Part shown: piece by piece, positions 58,290-64,000 of the stretch | Layout: each line of letters begins with the position of its first letter | Position numbering within the stretch: the stretch's first letter is position 1 | Assembly: GCA_015227615.1 (NCBI GenBank) | Contig: JAALGZ010000054.1 | Location: 170,777-234,776, forward strand | Reading direction: 5' to 3' | From: Labyrinthula sp. Ha | Taxonomy: Eukaryota > Sar > Bigyra > Labyrinthulida > Labyrinthulaceae | Length of the DNA: 64,000 nucleotides | Position numbers and translations under genes: made by a program | The notes under the pieces: model-generated | Database searches by the model: none | What the model was told of the DNA's origin: nothing | What the model saw: only the letters and a program-made list of their open reading frames with translations

Positions 58290-60634
58290 CTATTTACCAA
58301 GACTTTTAAGCGCTTCAAGAAAAATTGTTCCATTAACTATTTTCAAACCACTCTTTTTCAATCTCTCTTTGCTCATCTCAAACACATTTACTACTGTCTT
58401 AACACCTATAGGAAAAACTTCATTCTCTTCGCAAATGTCTCCAATATCCACTTTATTCACTTCAACATCACCAGTATGTAAATCCGAGAGTAGGATTATT
58501 AATTCCTCCTTATTATTAACCGGATTTAACGAAAGAACTGTACTGAAGACATCACCCAAACCCAATTCTTCCACACAAAAATCTTCACCACAAGATGCAA
58601 GAATCATAATCTTTCTGTTTTCTTTTGGTGGTAATCTATTCACCAGTACTTTAATTGTTTGTAATACTCCATTACTAAACCGAGGTCCAACATGGACAAA
58701 TTCTATTAAGCGCTCTAAATCATCCAATACTATTAAACTGAGTTCACTTCTGTAAGCAGATTCAAACTCTTCAAAGAGAAATGACTGTTTCTGTTGGTCA
58801 CTAAGAGCTAAGAGTTTCTCTGCCGGAATGTACTTAACTAAAGGATAATTTGATTGACTCGCCAAGGAAGCCAACAAAGCAGATTTTCCAGATCCAACAG
58901 GTCCAGTAATTAGGCAGCTTGAAAGGGCTAATTTTGAGTTTGGTAGATGTGTGAAAAGATCATTTACAGTTGTGACAATATTCTTAATGGAATCGTTATA
59001 CAAGGAAATTCCAAATTTGAACAGAAGAGCTAGATTTTCCTCATCTTTGAAACCAAAAGCCGGAACTATTTCTGTTAGACCTTGATTAAAATCATCTTTA
59101 GTAACCTCAAGCTTTGCGGTTGAATTTTCTTTTTTTGCATCATTAATGATTCGTAAGTATGCAAAAGAAGCTGCTGATTTCACTAGTCCTTCAATTTCGG
59201 CTCCTGAGTAGTTCTTTGTTTCTTTAGCCAAAGAAATTAAATCAACATCTGGACTTAGAGAATCATTTTCCTTCATTTTTCTAGTGTGAATTTTAAGAAT
59301 CTGTTCCCTTCCGTGTTGTGTTGGAAGCCCAATTTCAATGTGTACCTCAAATCTACCTGGTCTAAGGAGGGCTTCATCAATCATGTCAAGTCGATTAGTC
59401 ATCCCAATCAATAGAATGTTACTTAAACTTTCAACTCCATCAATCTTTGCTAGCAGCTGATTTACCACACTGTCATTAACACCACTTCCAGCAGTCCTAG
59501 ACTTAAAGAACGCCTAATATTTCACCTTGAGTTTCCTCTCTTCTTACAAATTGCATCAATTTCATCGAAAATAATCACATGCAGTGGACTTTCCACACCA
59601 AGTTGTTCTTCATCTCGTTCAGCATCTACAAAAAGTTCTCGAATCTTTTCTTCAGATCCACCAACAAATTTATTCAAAATCTCTGGGCCAGAAACAATTT
59701 TTGGAGGAACAGGTTCTCGAATCTCAAATTTTGAAGTTTGAGGATCTGTCAAAACTTTTGTAATTTGCCTCGCAATGAGAGTTTTTCCACAACCTGGAGG
59801 TCCATAAAGCATTAAGCCTTTCACATGTTTAGTTCCCAACTTTTCCGCAACCTAGAATGCCGTAAAACACAAATAAAAGAACTACTTGAGGAGGGTACAT
59901 TCGACTAGCAAATGCACGACGAAATATTTGGTTAAATTCTTTATCTAATCCACCAATTCCTAACCTTTGGAAATCAATTCCTTCTAATCTACTCACAGTA
60001 GAGTTTGAGTTTGATCGAAGTTCATCCATTAAAGTTTCTCCTGAAATCTTCTTGCTACTTGTAAATCTATGAATAAAACTCCATGGAAGAATATTTACCG
60101 TATAGGATCAGTTAACTTTTCTTTTACAAAGGAAATGTTTGTTGCAGTAGATAACTTGCCTGAACTATCAGTTTCTGCACGAAATCCAAGGATCAAATTT
60201 CCATTTTCGGTTGGAAAACTAATATTAAAAAGCTGGTTATTTTGATAAATTACGGAATTTAGTCTTTCTAATAAGAATTTTTTTAAGCTTTCAACGTCAA
60301 TTTCATGTTTGAAATTTCCTTTTTGCTTTCCCATCAAGTAAACACTAAGTTTTAGAGTGGAAAGTTCTGGTATGTTAGATGAATACTGAGATAAAGAAAC
60401 TTTGGAATCTAAAGCAAGACGCAAAAAACTTCTCTGTTGCCCATTTAATGCCACGTAACCATCTTTCACTTTCTCGTTTCCTTGGAGAACAAATAAAAAA
60501 TTCTGTAATTTAACATAAATCCAAGGTTTGTTTGAATCAAAAAACTTTATATAGTCCTTCAATGAAATGAAAATGTAGTTTGATAATGCGAGTTGAGTGC
60601 TTGGTGTTGAACAGACAGAAAATAAGGACGACAT
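58290..60634 (-). CDS. NSF: NSF, vesicle-fusing AAA+ ATPase, copy B
   Basis: Same four-exon gene as copy A, shifted by 31,896 bp, with introns at 60,067-60,098, 59,852-59,885 and 59,497-59,525. The protein differs from copy A at one residue that I can see ([10 protein letters not shown] here, [10 protein letters not shown] in copy A). Walker motifs, DEID box, second-region-of-homology arginines and D2 P-loop are all present. Two active copies would double NSF dosage. Neighbours are as in copy A: 3 bp from the convergent membrane gene and 259 bp from the divergent CCDC42-like gene. Confidence 0.95.
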
Positions 60635-60893
60635 TTCTCTTGATCCAAATCTGTTTTTTTAAGACTCAAATTGTGGTAATGCACAATTGTTGTAGAAAAA
60701 ACAATAGACTGAGACGAGAGGCCAAATCAATAATCTCTCAGGAAAGGGCTCGGCGGATTTGCTTACATATCATATACAAATATAATCGAGACAGTGGACC
60801 AACTAAATTATCTGGTCTCGTTATTTTATACTAAACTCGTAACACTGTCGTTTTTGAAGGAAAATACTCCTCTGTTAAGAAAAAATACAAAAT

Positions 60894-61937
60894 ATGGATT
60901 CTTCGGAATGTAAAGACAAGGAAAGCGAGAAAGAAAATTCAGAAGTACAGGCAAAAGATCAAAAGATTGACTGCACGTTTCCAGAGAGCCTTAACTTAGA
61001 TCATGTGAGTCCCGCAACTAGACTACTGGAGAAAAGACGTCAAGTAGCTTTAGCTCACGAATCTTTGACACTTGAGAAAGAGCAGTTTCTAAAACGAAAA
61101 GTTCAATTTCAGAGACGGGAAGATCAAATTGATGAAAAGAAAGCAAAATTTAAAAGATCCCTTAACAAGTTTAATAAGTTTCTAAAGGAAAATGAAGTAA
61201 AGAAAAACCGAGCAAGTACAAAAGTCACAGAAGAAAGAAAGATACAAAAAGCTAAAATTGGTGAATTGGAAAAAACAAAGGAAAAAATGTCAGAATTAAG
61301 AAAAAAGTTTGATCATGTACATGGAGAAGTAGAAAAACTAGAGAATTACCGTTTGTATCTGGAGCAAATGAAAGATCAAAGACCAGATGAGTTTCCAGAA
61401 GCAGTTGATCTAATGCATCGGCACAATGCTTTGCAAGCAGCTCATCAACAACTAAGATCTCAAGAAGTTAAAATGGTTGAAGAAACAGAAAAAATCAGAA
61501 GTGATTTAACAAATTTTTCGTCAGAAAACAAGAATAAACTTTTAGCTGCTAGAAATGAATTAACCAATTTGAGAACCCATTTAGAAAATCTTCGTCTTTC
61601 AACAAAACAATTAGAAGCTCGTTATGAAAGTCAACTAAAAGGTCATTCAAAAGCCGAACTTGAACTTGGTACAATTTTTTCAGCTACAGAAAATATTTTG
61701 GAAAGATGCTGTGTAACTTCAAAATTTGGAAGAGTGATTAAACATCGACAAACAAAAGGAGCAATTGAAGATGCAGAAGAAGAACTGTCTCAAGAGGATA
61801 CAATTGGATTATCTGATAATTTACTTATTGAGGATGATCTTAAGAAAAAAACTATACAAGCAATGGAGGAACTTGAGGTGATTGGAAACTATCTTGTAGA
61901 CTTTAATAAGATGAAAGTTAAACTAAAAGAAAAATAG
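60894..61937 (+). CDS. CCDC42/CFAP73-like (DUF4200) coiled-coil ciliary protein, copy B
   Basis: A 347-codon single-exon ORF differing from copy A at about a dozen residues (e.g. DKESEKEN, VALAHESL, EERKIQK, LRTHLENL), none of which disrupts the DUF4200 pattern at about 40-115 or the heptads that follow. Length is identical with no gaps, so both copies look maintained. The kinase start lies 84 bp downstream. Confidence 0.75.
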   Translation: MDSSECKDKESEKENSEVQAKDQKIDCTFPESLNLDHVSPATRLLEKRRQVALAHESLTLEKEQFLKRKVQFQRREDQIDEKKAKFKRSLNKFNKFLKENEVKKNRASTKVTEERKIQKAKIGELEKTKEKMSELRKKFDHVHGEVEKLENYRLYLEQMKDQRPDEFPEAVDLMHRHNALQAAHQQLRSQEVKMVEETEKIRSDLTNFSSENKNKLLAARNELTNLRTHLENLRLSTKQLEARYESQLKGHSKAELELGTIFSATENILERCCVTSKFGRVIKHRQTKGAIEDAEEELSQEDTIGLSDNLLIEDDLKKKTIQAMEELEVIGNYLVDFNKMKVKLKEK

Positions 61938-62021
61938 AGTTAGGACTAAATGATAAAACGTTTTTCTTGTTTTTTTTTTGTTTAGATAGAATGAGCAAAT
62001 TTTATCGTTAAGTAAAGAAAG

Positions 62022-63688
62022 ATGAATAAGTTTGATGTGATAAAAGTAATCGGAGAAGGCGCTTATGGTTAATTAATTATGTTTTTGAATACGTAGGTAT
62101 TGTGTTAAAGTGTATAAATAAAAAAACTGGAGATTTTGTTGCTTTGAAGAAGTTTAAGAGTGATGATGAAGAAGCAATAGTACACAAGAATATATTTCGA
62201 GAAGGTTTATGATAATAGAAAATGTTATTCTTTAGTGCGAATTCTTCGAATTCTTCGCCATCAAAACATAGTTCATTTAATAGAAGGATTCAAAAGAAAA
62301 GTAAAAGTAGCTTTTATTTATTCAAAGGGTCAATTATACTTGGTTTTTGAGTTGATGGATAAAAACTTGTTAGAATGCTTAGAAGCTAATCCAAAAGGGT
62401 TTAAAGCAAGTATTTTTTTCTCTTGCCATAAGATAAGAACTTGTAAGACATTATGCATATCAACTTTGTGCTGGAATTAAATACTGTCATGAAAAAAATG
62501 TAATCCATCGCGACATTAAACCAGAAAACATTCTAGGTAAGACTTCATGTCTTAATTATACAAAGTTAACAAGGATCATCGCTTGAAGTTGTGTGATTTT
62601 GGATTTGCAAGAGAAATTGCTGCAGCGGGAGAGAAAGATCTAACAGACTATGTAGCAACAAGGTATAAGTATTTTAAGAAAGATCCTATAGATGGTATCG
62701 AGCACCTGAACTATTATTACAATCAACTACATATGATTTTACAGTAGATTGTTGGGTGTTTATACTTTTCCTTAGTTAATATATAGGCAATTGGATGTAT
62801 TATAGCAGAATTAGTTTTCTTTGGGAAATGTTTATTTCTAGATGAATGGTCAACCTTTATTTCCAGGAGAAACAGAGTTAGATCAAGTGGAGATGATTGT
62901 TAATTGCTTGGGTTCAATTCCAAAAGGGAAGATCGTATGAAATATTATTTTTAGCATTACTTGACAAAGTTCAAAATGGGTTTTGTCTTAAAGGATTGGA
63001 AACAAGAGGTTCTCAAAAGGAAAGTCTTCTTCAAAAACTGGGAAAGAGTTGTGAAAGAGGAAGGCATGCAGACACCCTGTTATTCATAAAGAAATTACTT
63101 CAAGTTGATGCAAACGATAGGATGAAGAGTTCTGAGTTTTTCGACCATGAATATCTAAATCATAAAAAGAAGGATATTGAAAATCTGTTGTATTCCATGT
63201 GAATATAATTTTTTAGTCAATCAAATTCTGTTCGAGGTAGTAGATTGGAAGAGATGACTCAGGATTCAGTTTTGTTAACAGGAAGAACAAGTTATAGTAA
63301 AAAAAGTTTGGAAGGCCATTCTCAGTCAGTTTCACGCAGAGGAAAGAAGAAGAGAAGGTATAAACAGCATTATACTGGGTATACCGAAATGTGTGTCCAA
63401 GATATTTGGTCTGAACAAAAGCTTGACGATGAGAACAAGTTACCACAGATTAATCAAAGTCGTTTTGAAATGAAGAAAAAGTTTAAATACCTTGATCAAA
63501 AACAATTAAGAAAAAATAGAGGACATAGAGTTAACAGAAAAATTATTTCGATGCAACAAGGGCCTATTAAAATGTCAGTTGGACCCACATCAATTACAAG
63601 AAAGAGAAAAGTAAGAGGAAAGAAAAGACCGAGTCATTATGTACCACCGCTTGTAGTAGATTCAGTAGCATCAGCAGAAAATAAATGA
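62022..63688 (+). CDS. CDKL-like protein kinase, copy B
   Basis: Exon plan as in copy A, with introns of about 27-31 nt. All kinase landmarks are present: [36 protein letters not shown] and FPGETELDQ. After IPKGKI a GTATGA donor at about 62,934 and an AG 20 nt on would splice to [10 protein letters not shown] 29-nt intron would then lead to [10 protein letters not shown] and [19 protein letters not shown], giving a continuous kinase fold. A possible 18-nt intron at about 63,201-63,218 adds a basic C-terminal tail ([18 protein letters not shown] ... SVASAENK). CDKL kinases often carry such tails. The two shortest introns are inferred only from frame continuity and would need transcript data. 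Confidence 0.7.
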
Positions 63689-64000
63689 TATTTTCTTGTA
63701 GAATTAAACTGAAAATAAACGTTACGTGATTTTACATAATTACGTTATTTTAGCTCTTGTACTATATTCTCAGTGGCTAATCGTATAGATCTGACTCTAA
63801 GACTCTCCTTGAAAATGCAGGAAGTAAAATAATAGAAAGGTGATCTATGAGACCAAACTCTATATATTTAGTTTTGTCCTGTGAAAACTTACTTTTTTCG
63901 TCTATTATCGAGTATCTTGTTGAGTTTATTCTTTCGTATAAACTGATACAAAAAGTCTTGACTGTAATATATTTCTTATGTTAAACATAGAAAATCCAGT

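Larger units (their letters stand above)
45324..64000 (+). repeat. segmental duplication, copy B (continues past the window)
   Basis: Matches 13,465-32,109 in the same order and orientation. Offset between copies is 31,872 at the Roco-TIR gene, 31,896 at NSF and 31,891 at the right end, showing only small net gaps. Homology starts at the ttggaat word at 45,324, right after the sequence that follows the LINE fragment. Except in the membrane-protein gene, copy B is the better preserved of the two. Confidence 0.9.

Overview
The window looks like nuclear DNA of a single-celled, flagellated eukaryote. It is AT-rich, uses the standard genetic code, and its introns are very short: those I could place are mostly 27-35 nt with GT-AG ends. 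The lineage cannot be named from sequence alone. The flagellum is inferred from a CCDC42/CFAP73-type coiled-coil gene lying next to a CDKL-type kinase gene. No tRNA, rRNA or CRISPR array was seen.

Layout. 1-5.4 kb: start of an unknown coiled-coil gene (-), a PA-domain multi-pass membrane protein (+), and a multi-exon LRR-Roc-COR (Roco) GTPase (-). 5.7-10.9 kb: a GC-richer, 5'-incomplete, broken Ty3/gypsy-type chromodomain retrotransposon (-) whose last ORF is an MT-A70 adenine methyltransferase. 11.1-13.1 kb: a large, old, imperfect palindrome. 13.47-32.1 kb: copy A of a segmental duplication, holding a Roco-TIR protein, a 7.6-kb gene-poor tract, then a compact cluster of a small Cys-containing protein (-), an EGF-like multi-pass membrane protein (+), NSF (-), a CCDC42/CFAP73-like protein (+) and a CDKL-like kinase (+). 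32.1-45.3 kb: spacer with a tail-to-tail pair of paralogous unknown genes, an LRR gene fragment and a LINE endonuclease fragment. 45.32-64.0 kb: copy B of the duplication in the same order and orientation, running off the window. The two copies start about 31.86 kb apart, so a tandem repeat of that unit length is likely.

The copies are a mosaic. The NSF block, introns included, is almost identical, and so are the last ~0.5 kb, while the intergenic DNA differs by roughly a tenth or more. This suggests recent gene conversion on an older duplication. Copy A is the more decayed: its Roco-TIR gene is frameshifted in the TIR domain, its small Cys-containing gene has lost a splice donor and gained a stop, and its kinase gene lacks one splice donor that copy B has. 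The membrane-protein gene is interrupted in both copies, at different places.

Functional themes: Roco GTPases (one with a TIR domain, hence possible NAD-cleaving or immune signalling), vesicle fusion (NSF) and cilium biology (CCDC42/CFAP73 type plus CDKL type). The most novel item is a chromodomain retrotransposon carrying an N6-adenine methyltransferase-family ORF.
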